Assembly: GCA_017165825.1 (NCBI GenBank) | Contig: CM029367.1 | Coordinates: 29,058,096-29,122,095 of the forward strand | Length of the DNA: 64,000 nucleotides | Reading direction: 5' to 3' | Source: Hepsetus odoe | Lineage: Eukaryota; Chordata; Actinopteri; Characiformes; Hepsetidae | Shown here: in pieces, positions 12,057-25,441 of the stretch | Numbering within the stretch: position 1 is the stretch's first letter | Layout of the letters: each line of letters begins with the position of its first letter | Position numbers and translations under genes: made by a program | Notes under the pieces: model-generated | Seen by the model: the letters and a program-made list of their open reading frames with translations, nothing else | What the model was told of the DNA's origin: nothing | The model's database searches: none

Positions 12057-15000
12057 ACTGGACTGAAAATGAAAGACTAAAATGTTGTCCTCCAGGAAAC
12101 CTGGTCAGGATCAGGTCAGGATTTTGAGAACAAAGGAGGGGTGGGTCAAAACTTTCCAACAGCTGTGTACCACGGCAAGTTTAATATTAACCTATGCCAG
12201 TTTTTAAGTGTTTATAAAATGTGTTCTACATGCTCAAAGCACAAGGGGTTGGAAAGTGTTCATGGAGCTGCAGAAGAACTCATGTTGGTACTATTTTTGG
12301 TTTTTCAGAAAAAACTTATAAATGGATGCTGCTATTTTCTGTACATGAGATGTGTAAACTTGAAGAACCTCAAAGCTTTCACATAATGTAACGATTTTTG
12401 GAATTTTCACATTATACAAGGGCTCTTTTTAACATTAAGGGAATGTTCACGATTCCACATTTCATTCACACAGAAGGCTTTTACTGAGGCTATTAAAATA
12501 GAGAACCCTTTGCGCCATCTCTAAGAGTGGGGCACCAAAGAGTGTAGCTCCTAAAAAAGTTCTGAAAGTGTCGAATAGATTACTTCTTCTAGTTGACTCT
12601 AGTTCATACCGAGGGTTCGCAAAATGAACTCATGTGCACAGATGTTGCAGTGGTCAGGGGATTAAAGAACTGACGCTGCAGTACAGAAACAACCCTGCCA
12701 GCTGCTGTGATTACTGACCGAAGCTTCACTTCAGAAGATTAGAGTTTCTTCACCAGTACACACACCTGTAGCAGTGTAATGAACTGTACGAGTATGTGGT
12801 GGAGGGGGTTGAAGATGAAGAGAGCAGGGGGTGCCAACAGGCCCTTATTACCTCCTCTAATGCCTCTTTAGATGATCACATGAGTGAGTTTTGCCACTTC
12901 TAGTCATTGACTTGAAGAGTGTTGGTGGTCCTTGTGTGGTCAGGGGCCATCCAGGCCTTGGAACGATATGTGGTTTTCTTAAAGGGACTACATTTACAAT
13001 CTGCCATTTCTTTGTGAGATGACCAATTTTACACCCAGGGACTTTCCCAAATGACAAAGCATGAAATATTCTGGAACAGGCCACCTCAGTTGGCGTTTAC
13101 ATTCTTGGTGTCTTGACCGCTAATGTGTATTTTATGTAAAAACCAAAGAAAAAACAGATTGTTGTAAAAATGTTCAGTACTATATGGGAATGCCTTTCCT
13201 CAGGCTGTGCTGTGAGTCAGTATTTCGGCTGGGAAAAGAAGCTTGTGCTCCTTCTATGGCCTTTTATGACTTGCATGTAAATTCATGAAGAGCAAATCTT
13301 ACAGTCCATCTCCTCAACCTAAACGATGCTCTTTGCTCAGTGGGGAAGTCATGGTAGATACTAGGATTTAGGTTTACAGTAGGTGCCAGTGAAGAACAGA
13401 TTACTGCGAAAGGTAGATTGTGATGAATTTAGCACAAAACGCATGACGATCTCTATAAATTCGTGAACAGTGTTCCAACCATTTTCCACCAAGTTTCTGC
13501 AACGAGGACCTCGGAGCAATCCATTAAATTATCAAAAGAAAGACCTTAACATGAACACATGTTAAACATGAATTTATTTCTTCTTCTTCTTTTTTTTTTT
13601 TTTAACTTGCCAGCTCATTTTTGTTTCTTTATTTTTTAAGTGCATCCTCTGAATTAAACCTTGTAGAAACAGGGCCATGATCAGAACTGGAGTTTTCTTC
13701 CTTAACAAGCTTTGATCTGTAGTTTCCGTCAAAGCTACAGCAATTTGTGACTTTAAAGAAATATTTCCCACAAATGATGATGCCGACAATGAACAAACAT
13801 GTCAAAAATCATAATTGCAGCCGATCGAAAATAGTCTTCCTTTATTATTTCTTATTCTTGTTCATAACCGTGTTGCACGATGCTCCATATAAACCTCCGC
13901 AGGCATCAACCAGTGGACTGGTGAGGTGGCCACAATGGAGCTGAGCGCTTGACACACGAGGGCTTCATCATGTCCCTCCTCACTTTCTTTCATTGTCCTC
14001 TCTTCTACTGTCCTGTCCACTCGTGTCTTCTTTCTTCTTCTTGTCTTCGCATCCCCTTGTCCTCTATTTTTCTTCTCTGCTCACAGCTGCCTCCCATATG
14101 TTTCCATTTCAATCAGCCTGCGCTGATCTCAGAAGCAGCTCAGACGCATCTTTCAAAGACCTTTAGCTTTCATTTCTGTACCTGCATTCTGGCTTATCCA
14201 TTTCATTTTGTCATATTGGGAAAAACGGTACAACCCCAGCGATGTTCACCAATCAAAACGCAGAAGCTACACATTTATACACCCATTAAGGTCTATACAT
14301 GTTTTTTCAATTACAGATGTTGTTTATCTCATGCAGTTTCATTTCAGAGAAGAACAGGCTGGTCTACAGGCTTCTCTTTAAGAATGACCTTCATTAAGAA
14401 CTTCCTGGCAACTGAGGTAAGGACCTCATGAAAAATTACCCAATCAGGTAAGCTTATGTTAGCTATACTGTATATATTGTAGTAGCACTGTCTCAAAAGA
14501 GTTCTTTCACGCTGAGCCAAGAAATCAGGTATTGTCTAAAGTAACAGCACTTGAAGTGTAGTTTCTCATTGCCCTTTTCACCATGGATGTGCTGGGGGCT
14601 CTGATCTGTTTCCATCGATGCCCAGCAGGCCAATCACTGTGGATTCCTGCAGCTCCTGATCTCTGGAGATAAGCAGCCCGAGTTCTGGTCAGGGTTAGAC
14701 CCCCCAAGGAAGAGCAGGTGTGGTAATAGAGCTGATCTAAGGTCTGCTGTGGCTTTTTCTTTTTTTTCTTTTTTTATTGCTGAGGACATTCCCCTATGGA
14801 CCGGCAATCTGGAGATCTCTCTGAAGACGAGAAGAAAAGAGGACTTGTCCCACGTTTGGCTCTGTCTTATCAGGAGCCTTCTGAAGAACAGAAATACCAG
14901 GCATTCTAACATCCCCACTAGCGTAATAGCGTAGCGTGTTTTAATCAGCTGAGGCTGTCCTCCTGTGGCCCCCTGATTAGCCCTGGAAGAGTTTGTTTGC

Positions 15001-15272
15001 ACTTAATGACCAAAAACGTTAAAGGGCAGATAAAGAATTCCATTATCTCATTCCCTTGGGTATGTTAGACACAGGCCAGCATCTAAATCAGCGAAAAATG
15101 TTTCAATGACTTTGCATTAAGCCAAACTGTCCATGACACCGTGAGCATTTCACGGAAAAGATGCCGCTGCCAAATGTCACTTCCTTTCACGCATATTGTT
15201 TTCTGTGCTATAATGCTAGCAGCCAATGTGACAAGTAACCACCTACTTAAATAGTGTTTCCATGACGGAGGT
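12057..15272. other. Intergenic, no gene seen
   Basis: Unannotated AT-rich sequence with a short poly-T at 13590-13603. The open frame at 13949-14431 is rich in F/S/C/H from pyrimidine-rich DNA and shows no domain. Confidence 0.5.
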
Positions 15273-15440
15273 TTTACATTTACGGCTTTCTGCAGAAGCA
15301 CTTATCCAGAGCAATTTCCATTTCCTAATTACATGGACAGAATCCTTGGAGCAACTCGAGGTTACGGGAACACTGTGGTGCTAATGCTGGAGGTGGGATT
15401 TAAACCAGTGACCTGTTGGTCAACAGGCAATGTCCTGTTA
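15273..15440 (-). mobile_element. SINE family B, 5'-truncated
   Basis: TTTACATTTACGGC, CTTATCCAGAGCAATTTCC and GTGGTGCTAATGCTGGAGG, with a decayed B box GGGATTTAAACC. It is in reverse orientation. Confidence 0.65.
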
Positions 15441-15543
15441 TGGCAAAAAAGGGGACTTCATTTAAGGGGGCTAAGACTCAACCCACTTTATCTTACTATC
15501 TTACTGTCTGCCAATCTATCCATCTCTATCTATCTGTATTTCC

Positions 15544-15581
15544 ATCCATCCATCCATCCATCCATCTATCTATCTGTCTAG
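15544..15581. repeat. (CATC)n/(TATC)n microsatellite
   Basis: Tandem CCAT units grading into CTAT units. A related tract with the same unit occurs at about 15890-15980, on the other side of a SINE. Confidence 0.85.
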
Positions 15582-15584
15582 ACA

Positions 15585-15885
15585 GCAGTGGTGGCCTAGT
15601 GGTTGCGGAGTTGGTACCAGGATTGGAAGGTCATTGGTTTGAATCCCAGACCACTAGGTTGCCCTGAGCTACCTTTGAGCAAGGTACCATCCCCGTCAAG
15701 GCTCCCTGGTCATTTTAAATAGCTGCCCCCTGCTGCATGTTTGTGTGTGGGTTAAATGCAGAGGTTGAATTTTGCCGTGTCTCACTGTGTGCTTTGTTGT
15801 GTTTCACAATGACAAAATATTCACTTTCAATTAAATTACTTAAATGCCAAGTTTCACAATGACAAGAATAGTCACTTTCACTTTC
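15585..15885 (+). mobile_element. SINE family A with duplicated tail
   Basis: Full structure: GCAGTGGTGGCCTAGTGGTT (A box), GGTTTGAATCCC (B box), body and tail ending near 15832. The last part (GTTTCACAATGACAAGAATAG) is repeated at 15850-15885. It is inserted within a CATC/CTAT microsatellite. Confidence 0.85.
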
Positions 15886-15889
15886 ACTT

Positions 15890-15980
15890 ATCCATCCATT
15901 AATCCATCCATCTCTTCATCCATAAATCTGTCTATCTGTCTCTCTCTATCCATCCATCCATCCATCCATCCATCCATCCT
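15890..15980. repeat. (CATC)n-rich microsatellite
   Basis: Imperfect CCAT/CTGT units ending in a clean CCAT run at about 15949-15978. Confidence 0.85.
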
Positions 15981-16810
15981 TTTATCATATACATTTTGCC
16001 CCCCAAACTCTGTAGTCCAGAATGTTCATAACAGACAAACAGATGGCTGGATGGTTGAAAACACCTTTATAGACACCTGTCCTTTCATCCATGTTATAGA
16101 TGGATAGATGGATCTATCTATCCCTCATCCAGCCATTCTTGTGTCATGCATGGACCGAGATGGATAGGCTAGAAAATATCCACAAACATCTATACACCTA
16201 TGATAGATGATTAGTTTAAGGAGGCATGGATTGATATATGAATCACAGAACCGTCAACATGATCCAGCTGTAGTATACAGATTTCATCATTTCAAAATCA
16301 TTAGGTTAAAACAAACTTGTTCATTTTTATATATATTCATAATCTAGTTTTCTCAGATGTTTTAGAAATTATTATCCAAAAACTATAATCCACATATACT
16401 GTATAGATCACGTTGTACTGGATTGCGTTTCCGTCCTTCACCTTCAGTGTATTAAAAAACAGCAGGTCTGAGGAACAATTGCCCAAAACCCTAAAACTGG
16501 AAAGAAACATAGCAGCTCATTGTCTATCCTGCTTTCATTTGTGGCTTTATATATATATTAACCCGAGCCAAAATGTGCCCTGCTCTCTTTTACCCCACTG
16601 TCTCCATAGTGGGGGAAATGCTCCATCCTCTATTCCCAGTTATCAGACCACACACCATGCCCAATTGGCATTTTAGTGCTGTCTCTGCTGACACCTGACT
16701 CCACTCATCAGCTCTGTTTCCCCGGGTGTGCTGGGACAGGGGCAGGGCTGCTTGGAGAGCCCTGGGCTACCCCAGCTAATGGTCCTGCCCCAACAGGTAG
16801 CCTGCACCCC
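15981..16810. other. Upstream flank of hhip, no gene seen
   Basis: GGAT/ATCC-containing and AT-rich sequence. It presumably contains proximal regulatory DNA, but no specific site is called. Confidence 0.4.
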
Positions 16811-16860
16811 CCCTCTCTCTCCCTCTCTCTCTCCCTCTCTCTCCCTCTCTCTCTCTCTCA
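16811..16860. repeat. (CT)n tract upstream of hhip promoter
   Basis: Imperfect CTCTCTCC repeats immediately 5' of the CpG-rich segment. Confidence 0.9.
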
Positions 16861-17191
16861 CACGCCTGCGCACGTCATGCCTCTCTCTTCTCGCGCGCTG
16901 GTTAAAAAGAAGCTGGAGAAGTGGGAGCACCATGTGAGCGCGCAGAGCTGCGCGGGGGGATTTACAGGACGGGGGGTCGATTTCTTCCTTTTTTTCCAAC
17001 ATTTTTTCTGTCTTCCATTATGCAAGGACACCTCTTCGCCCGTGTGGTGCCATCCTAAACAGCACTAGTCACTGTCCTGTCGTTTGAAGCCCACTCTCTC
17101 TTCTTCTTCTTCTTTTTGGTTTGTTTCTCATTGGGGGAAAGGGGGGACGATCGAAGTTCCCAAAGAGCCTTTTTCCTGCTTGAGCTCCAGC
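16860..17191 (+). promoter_or_regulatory. hhip: Putative hhip promoter and 5'UTR, CpG-rich
   Basis: GC- and CpG-rich sequence lies between a CT-repeat tract and the initiator ATG, for example the GCGCGC-bearing stretch around 16892-16960. CpG density stays high into exon 1. There is no clear TATA box; TTAAAAAG near 16902 is only a weak candidate. The transcription start cannot be fixed from sequence. A 12-codon upstream ORF (17020-17058) would fall in the leader if transcription begins upstream of it. The call rests on position and composition only. Confidence 0.45.
17020..17058 (+). other. Possible 12-codon upstream ORF in hhip leader
   Basis: An ATG at 17020 reads 12 codons to a TAA at 17056-17058, ending 133 nt before the hhip ATG and in a different frame. 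If it lies in the mature leader it could reduce translation of hhip. The mRNA start is unknown, so its presence in the transcript is inferred. Confidence 0.3.
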
Positions 17192-17443
17192 ATGAGGCAT
17201 GTGAAGTTCGTCCTGGTGCTGGCCGTGGCCGCCAACCTGTGGGAGTGCGGCGAGGCCAGGCTGGGGGAGAAGGGAGAGCTCAGCCCCAGGAGGAGGAGAT
17301 GCTACGACGGCAGTCTGCCCAGGCGCCTGAAGAAGAAGGAGCGCAAAGTGGCCGTGGAGGACGGAGCCGTGTGCTCCAGGCTGTACCCACGAGTGTCCTG
17401 CTGTCCCGTCCGGAGAGCGCCCTACCAGAGCCGGGACACCACG
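17192..17443 (+). CDS. hhip: hhip exon 1 (coding), residues 1-84
   Basis: The ATG at 17192 is the first in-frame ATG after an upstream stop, has A at -3, and opens a typical signal peptide (residues 4-16 hydrophobic, probable cleavage after Ala22). Downstream are two basic clusters, R33-R36 and R44-K52. In HHIP, basic residues of the N-terminal domain are known to bind heparan sulfate and hold the protein in the matrix. Cysteines C37, C61, C70 and C71 begin the Cys-rich domain. The exon ends in phase 0 at donor GTAGGG. It is about ten residues shorter than the human exon, the difference lying between the second basic cluster and the CC pair. Confidence 0.95.
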
Positions 17444-20400
17444 GTAGGGGGGCGGGATGGGGGTACTATTAATTGTAGTAATAATAATAATAATTAGATG
17501 AATAATAATAACAGCATGTGTCAGATGAGATGGGGGTTTTACGCAAGAGAGCCTCCAGTGGCGCAAAAGCGTGCTTTTTATTTTCTTCTGGAGGAAGCGG
17601 GGCTCCCACGCGCGCTGCACGCGCCGTGGAAGAAGTAAACAAGTGGCATGTATTCGCTCACGTGCACCATTCGCATACCTGGTGCTGCACTACTGCAACG
17701 TGCTCCCCATCCACAGCACATGGGCACACATTGCATAAGGCGACGAGTGGGGTGGAGTGGGGTGGATTGGGGTGGGGGGTAGTATTTGGGGGGGCATGCA
17801 CGCGCCTTATGAATGAAATATTTCAGCAGGTCTGCCCAGTGGCCACTGCTACGTGTGTGTGTGTGGGAGATAGGCAGGCAACAAGTCATGCATGTGACCT
17901 GAGGTGCATTCTGTGTCCCATGGGGCTTCAGCAGGACAACAACAACAAAAAAATAACCCTCCAGTGAAAGCCAGAGGTGCCTCTTTTCTCATGTAAAAGC
18001 CCCCAGCGAGTCGACGACATATGTGGCTTGGGTGGCACTGCATGCAAAGAAAAAAGAAAATACTGCATCATTTAATTTGCTCAAGTCATGCAAATGGGGC
18101 TGCGTCTGAATGGGACAAAAAGGAGTCCTCCCCGCTACACTGCCCACACACGGAGTCCCATTTAGCTTATGGCAAAAGAATAACAACAACACCATTGTGT
18201 TTGTTAGTTCCACTAATGGGTGAAGCTGGAGAACATCACTCTCCCAGGTCCTCGGCTCCGTCCGAGTGTTAATGCCGTGGAGGGAGTGTTTGGCCCCCAC
18301 CCGCCTCGCAAAAAAAAAGAAAAAACTTACACCTTTTCCCAGAGGGCCGAGAGTGTTTTGCTTAAGCTGTTAAACACTCGCCCGAGTCGTGTCGGGGAGG
18401 GGGCGAAGTAGTTTCCAGGTTAAACTGGGATTCCACCGAAAAGACTATAACTTTCTAAGGCATGAAGCTCCAGTCACCCGCCCCCCCACACACACACTCA
18501 TGCTTATCCATGCATGGCATGACGCAATGTGACTCCCACCCTCCTGGTTGCCTCTTATGGCGTGACCTTGTGAGGCTTCGGCGGCCTCCATTGTCCGAGG
18601 GTGAATGACAGGCAATTGTTTTCAAGTGTGTCTTTGTGCGTTTATATGTTTGCTCTGGCAATTTCACTGACAAAGGGGATTGTGCAAGTCTTAATAAGTA
18701 ACCCTGCCAGCTGCGAACACATCAGCCGGGGATATTTTTGATTTGGGGAAAGAAAAAAATCCATCAAAATATCACCATAAGTTGTCGGGAGGGACTATCC
18801 TCTAGTCATTGAAAGATCTGGAACACTCTGAATGGGTCTTGTTCTCCTTGTGGAAACCGCAGTGACAGACCTTGGTGTAGGAACCGGCCCTAATCGGGTT
18901 TGAGCAATAGAGTCAGGACATATTAGCATATTCCAACTGGTTTCTGAAGCAGTTTGTCTGCAGTTATGTATGACTTCAGAAAAGGCTCAGCCTGAATGGT
19001 ACTGACCACTTTTTTGGAACCTCTGAACATTTCTGAGCACATATGTAGTTTGGAGGGTTTTTTCCCCCCTAACGCAACAAACAAAAGTGCTCTTGTTTAT
19101 GGTGTGGGTGATGGCATCACTGGAGCCCATCCCAGCAGCATATGGGCATGGGGCATGGTTGAGAGCACACAAATGCTCCTCTCCATGGACCATGCGCCAG
19201 TCCATGGCACACTAAATCAATGGGCGATTTAGAGCAGGGGAGTCGGCACTTGGAAAAAGCAAAGGAACCAACGTGGCCAAGAAGGAAGGAGAGCTCGGGA
19301 TGCTTGTCTTCTGCAGGGTTTTACATGCAGGATGCCTGTTTTGGCTTTCTGTGCTTGTGTGATCATTGCACCAGGTCTTAAGTCCATCCTTTTTTTCATT
19401 CTTTTCTGTTTGGTCATTTAACGCCTTAAACTCCCAGGCGTGGGTTAGATCCTAAGGCTTATTATTCAGTGCATGGACCACAGTGACAACAGGCTTAGTC
19501 ACAGAAGCATGCCAACCTAATATTTCTGACTTATTGTCTATCGATGGAGTTAATAGGTCATTTAAATGAATTTACCACTATGTTCTTAAATAAAAGTTGA
19601 TTAAACAGTATGGTCTGTTTAAGTGGACCATATATGGGAACTATGCTCCCAAAACAGCCTGTACGAATGTATTGATTCTGTGAGGTCACAACAACTAACC
19701 TATCTAAAGGACGGATTTAGCCCCGCCCACTCATAATGCATTTTTAAGCAGTCCTTCCACCTGGACGGCCATCATATATGGGGCCAATCAGAATAGAGGG
19801 TATTTACATATAAATGCAACAGTCAAGGTATAGGAGCCACAGAAGTTTGATAAATTAAATGTGATTAATATGTGTAAAATGGATCTTGGGGGCCCTAAAA
19901 TATAAGAAAAAAAAAAGAAGAAAGGTCTTTTAAAACATTAAGCAGTTTAATTTTGTCTTATTATATAAGACAAACTGTCCTGAGTCTATAGATTCTGGCT
20001 GGGGCTGTGGGTAGTCCACAATGTCTGTAGACTATGCGGCTCTAATTAACTTGGACAGACTGCTAATTTGTTGATACCAGCGGTGGAATGATGTGCCTGT
20101 CTATCTCAAAATTGGTGTTTACACACGGACCTCACACAGAGCTCGCGAGTGCGCACCAGGCGGCTGCTGCTGGGGCACAGGCGCACGCCTGCCGTGGGGA
20201 GGCCCATTACGCCGTTGTTTTATTACAGCTAATTTGCTACGTAAATAAGCCTGCTAATTTTCTCAACCCAGATCTGTTTGCTTACATTTGTTTGGTAACG
20301 TTTCGATTACGCTCGCTTTGCTCCATTTCAGGCTGCTTCATTAATTTTTGGCACGAAACGATGTCAGCATGCGAGGCGTAATTGCACCTTAACTGTTTGT

Positions 20401-23007
20401 GCACCGGGACTAATGAATCCCAAAGTGGAATTGGCCTAATTGGCATGATAGACCTTTTAATGCGGTGCAGCTCCTGAGCAAACAAACATGACATGCAGTT
20501 GCAACCAACTGCTGCAAATATGTAAATCATTTTATTCCAGCAATTCCAGTGTTGTATTCTATCCAGGAATGCTAAGGAGGAATGCACTACTGTAAATCAG
20601 GCCTCCATAATTGGTTACCTATCAACCATTGACCCACAACTACTTTTTCTTCACGAGTTTCTCGCTCTCTGCTGCTGGGATAGTCCAGCTTTAGACACAG
20701 GCAGTTTCGCCTTTTATGGCACAACAAAACAACTGCAACTATAGCTGGGCCAAAAACTGACACGCCTTATATAGTGTTTCCCCTTCCATTAAACAAGCCA
20801 CAAGGCGGATCTAGGCACATTCAAATGCCTGGTTTAGATGCTAATCATGTTGCATGCACTTATAATCTGTCCAAAATAAAATTCTCAGGCACAATTTCAG
20901 GCACAGGTCTGAACATCTACCTAAGTGAGTGGCAGTTGAGGCAGAAAAGAGCGAGCAGGGACTATCTGTGGTGTTAAATCAAATTAGGTTTTAATCACTG
21001 AATTTCGAGCTCCCCAAAAAAACATGACATTTTCCATTTTGCAGATAAAATATGAAAACCAGTGAAAGCTGGATGTTTGCAGGCAATCGTTCATCAAGTG
21101 CTACCAGTCTAGTGTGGATTTTTTGGGCTTTCTTGTGAACTTGACTGCCCAAACAGCATGTAGTGTTGGCTTAGTGGACTGTTCACACTGTTTCATCGAG
21201 ACTTAAAGTATTCAGTCACTCGTGAATTAGTCTGATTGAACTGAACCGGTCAATCACAGTTGTGTTTCCATATTTGCAGATCTAAAAGGGTCAAATTGGA
21301 TGGCCTTCTAATCAAGTTGATGGAAAATCTGTGGGAAACACTGGATAAAACAAACGTTTTATTATCAATCAGTCCTCCTACGGGCCAGTCAGACACCTTG
21401 TCCTTGAGAAATCCATTGCTTCCTTTTCCTCAAAGTAGAACCTGAACACAGGCTGAACACAGCAACATAAGCACACTGTGATGCTTGTAGGACAGAATCA
21501 TCGTGATGATTCTAATCTTTTTCTTGTCTGGTCTCCTCAGATCTTTTCCACCAATAACACGGAGTGTTCCAGACTGCTGCAGGAAATAAAATGCGCCCAC
21601 TGCTCTCCTAATGCCCAGATGCTCTTCCACTCACCCAAAGAAGAATCCTTGCGACACCATGAGCCCGATCTCCCTCGACTCTGCCCTGAGTACTGCAGAG
21701 AGTTCTACTACACGTGCAGGGGACATGTCCCAGGTAACACACCCAAAGGCCCTGCAAAGGACAACATATCTGATGCTTTAGTTCCAAGTTCAGTGTAATA
21801 TTTGATTTCCAGTTCTGCCTTTCAGTTATGTAAGCAAAACACCTACGTCTTCTTTTGTGTGAGGAGCAGACTTTGTGTAGCCCTAAACACTTTTTAAAAA
21901 AGGGTACTCAACAGGTATTTTTACTCCATCAAGGTACAAACGGAGTAAATGTGCCCTTAATGGTACAACATTGTCCCAGAGGTCTAGTTTTGTCCCTAAA
22001 ATGAATTTTTCCAAGGAAAAGGGGTGAGATTTGTACCTTTTCATAACACTTTTTATAGTAGAGCAGTAAAATAGAAAGTGTGGAGGGGTCATACCCAGTC
22101 AGTCCACCTTGCACCACAGCAATATGGTGGAATTATGGCTTTCTAACTAAAGATACTCAAGGTGCACGCCTGAGTTGACCATCCCAATGAGCCCCTAGCC
22201 CCTAGTGTAGTGGCTAGTCCACTAGCAGAATGTAAATCCATTTATAGTGATTAGTCTATAGGATATTTGATATAATCAAATAAAATCCTGTTATCAGATT
22301 AACTAGTGGCTCTCTGAGCGTGAAATGTCATCACTCTTCGTGGAGCTGCTAGTGAGCAAAAAGGGGGCGAAATGAGGTGCGAAAACCCTCATGCATAAAA
22401 CAAAGCTGCATTAAAATCCAGTTTCCTAAATGTTATATAGTTTTCTTGGTTTTTGATCCACCTCAGGAAAGAAAATGGTGAGTCAACAGTTCTCGGGTTA
22501 AGTGTTTAACCAAAACTTTAGAAAATGAATGCAAATCAACATGTTAAGCACGCTGAAAACTTAAGTGTTCCCTAAGCTGACAGGCACCGTACACGTCATG
22601 GCTGTAAACACTAAAAGCCATTCAGTAACTGAGCTGCAAATTGTGGAGAAGATCTGTGATGTCAAGGAGCCAAACATTTGCCTTGAAAATCACTTCTGTA
22701 TCAGCAGCGTTTCATCAAAAGCCTGACGTACATCCTGCACAATGAACAGTTAAAACTTGCATGGACTGCTTGAAGTGTAGTAGCTCTTTTCTGCTCACTG
22801 AGGACATGTACATTTATAGTGTTGGTTCAAAAGCCTGCGTGAAAAGACGTCAGAGCCGAGCTCTTTCCAAATGTTTGACTAAAAGCCGTAGTAAAGGTTA
22901 GAATACGAGGATTACCATTCCAGAGATGCAGCGCAGAGACTGTGCCATGGTATTGCCTTATCCCGCAGAACCGGCCACTGCTGTTTATGGGTCATGACTC
23001 ACACTGC

Positions 23008-23064
<57 letters not shown>

Positions 23065-24661
23065 TATGGTGCTGGAGGCTCCTGGCAAACCCTAACAAAG
23101 CTGAGTGATTAATTAGTCAACAGTTAAGCTCTGGCGTTCAGGGCCTACTGCTCGTCTTTTTCCCCCTACAATGCCCATCCCACACAATGCTTTGGAAATG
23201 TGCTCTAAGCTCCTCCAGCACCAGGCACGCTGTGGTTCAGTCCCTCCACTGGAAGGATTATGTGAATTTTGAAATATTTCTGGCTTTTGGTACAATTTAA
23301 AATCTGGCAAAAGCTTCTTAAGCAGTCATTGGATTTGTCCAGATTGTTGAATATGCATGAGGTCATGGACAGAAATGTAAATCCTGCGCATAGTTGGCCA
23401 TAAACCCTGAAGGCAAACCTCAAAACGGAGATTCATAATACGGATAGTTCCGGTCCTAAAATTGTGGAGTCGAGTGGTTGAGCCGCTGCTGTAAAAAGCT
23501 CACACACACACACACACACGCACACACACCTATGAGCTCTTCACTGATTCGGTATTAATTAAAGAGTTTTAAAAGATGGGACCAGGCAGCATGGATGTGG
23601 AGTAAATGGAGCAGATCCAAACACATCATGCATTTGATTAAACGGCAAGAAACTGGCTGATCCAGCAGAAGCCCCCATCGATATTCAGCATTAGGCTTGG
23701 ACTGAAGGATTAACTGAAGGATTCGCTGTCATATTTGATCACATGAGAATATGTCACCTAAATGTCCTTGTTTGCCACCAACTCAGGTGCCTGTTAGCGT
23801 TACCACTGTGATGGTTCATTCCACCTGAACACAGCACCAGCTGTTGCTGGTATTAAAAAAAATTATAAAAAAGACCAGAAAGGAGATACAAGGCTTCTGT
23901 CTGATGGTTTGTACACAGTAAGAAAGGATTCTGGTTACCTTCAATTTTGATTAATTGGACTTCAAATTCTTAACAGTCATTTTTGAACTTCATATTTGAA
24001 GTTGAATGAATTTTATTCGACAAGGTTAAGTTAGAGCTTTAAAGATGTGTTACAGTGTAAAGGTTAATGAAGTGATGAGCGAGCGAACAGTCCTGTTCTC
24101 AGCAGACCTCGGCTGCTTGGTGACAGTAGCCTACTCTTAGCAAATCACATCTTTATATTAGTAATAATAATAGTAACCATGGATTGTAAAAACATATGTC
24201 GCTGCCGTTTTGCACCAATGATAGGCCACTCAGGGCTGTGTTTTACATTTACGTAAAGTTCTTCTGGCTTGCTGCTTTAGTAAAACACCAGGAGAGAATC
24301 CTTTGAGCTTTTAACAGGTCATTTTTTTTTAGTTTTTGATACAAAACCTCACACACACACACCACCACCACCTTCCAAACAATAACTCAGAAGTAGAATC
24401 CTCATTAGAGAGCTATACCCACAATGTCACATTCATATCTCTCCATTCTGAGCAATCCTTTAACCAAGTGGTGCTCTCCCACAGTCACTCGCGTCCCAGC
24501 TGTCAGACACACACCTTAACACCCGGGAGACACACCCCAAACAAAGTCCTGCAATCTGGAGCTGTGAATGGATGGTTTTATGACCAGTTTCTTCCCCATG
24601 CTTCGTTGGCAAGCCTCTGGCTTTACGTCAGTGGAGCTCACCATGGTGTGTGTGTGTGTGT

Positions 24662-24710
<49 letters not shown>

Positions 24711-24764
24711 AAACTATGGTCTAGACATGACTGACCCTCACACCTAGCCCCACCAGGAGAACAC

Positions 24765-24814
<50 letters not shown>

Positions 24815-25220
24815 TCTCGCCCTGCATGATGCAGCGGAAAATGCCAGCTGTTTAAGGCCTTTCACATCACCGGTTTGTTTTTCTTGGTGGTACGTTCAGA
24901 AAACACAAACAACGCAGGCTTGCTGCTGGGCGTTTAAAAAGGCACAACTGGAAAGAAAGGTGGTGGTGGGGTGGGGGTGGATATGGAGGTTTATGTTTTC
25001 TCCATAGCATGAATGACATCAGGAACAAACTTCCTCTGTTTGCCTGGGCGGGTCACTGCACAGGGCCACAACTGTCACTGATTGGTGCATTCCATCAGAT
25101 GGAATGGTATGCGCAAGCTGGCTGCCAGGCCAGAGCCTCTTCCTATCTGTGTAGGCATAACAGATCAGATGGGGAAGATATGCAAACAGGCAGCAGACTC
25201 CAGACCACAGGCCACACACA

Positions 25221-25288
<68 letters not shown>

Positions 25289-25402
25289 TAAATCAAACAC
25301 CCTAAACATACAATCCACACTGTGTCGCAAACTGCTGCTCAAACAAACTGAAAAATGATCAGTTCAGTCTTTTCAGAATCCTTGTATGGAATAGCAGAGA
25401 AG

Positions 25403-25441
<39 letters not shown>

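Noticed and set aside
13949..14431. 160-codon open frame
   Set aside because: The translation is pyrimidine-tract low complexity (F, S, L, H, C) with no recognisable fold.
16673..17620. Antisense gene at the hhip promoter (an HHIP-AS1-like transcript)
   Set aside because: Human HHIP has a divergent non-coding RNA, but nothing in this sequence (splice pattern or poly(A) signal) supports one. The minus-strand frames here are by-products of GC- and CT-rich DNA.
24336..25342. Frames with poly-TH or poly-VC translations
   Set aside because: These are direct translations of (CA)n/(GT)n microsatellites.
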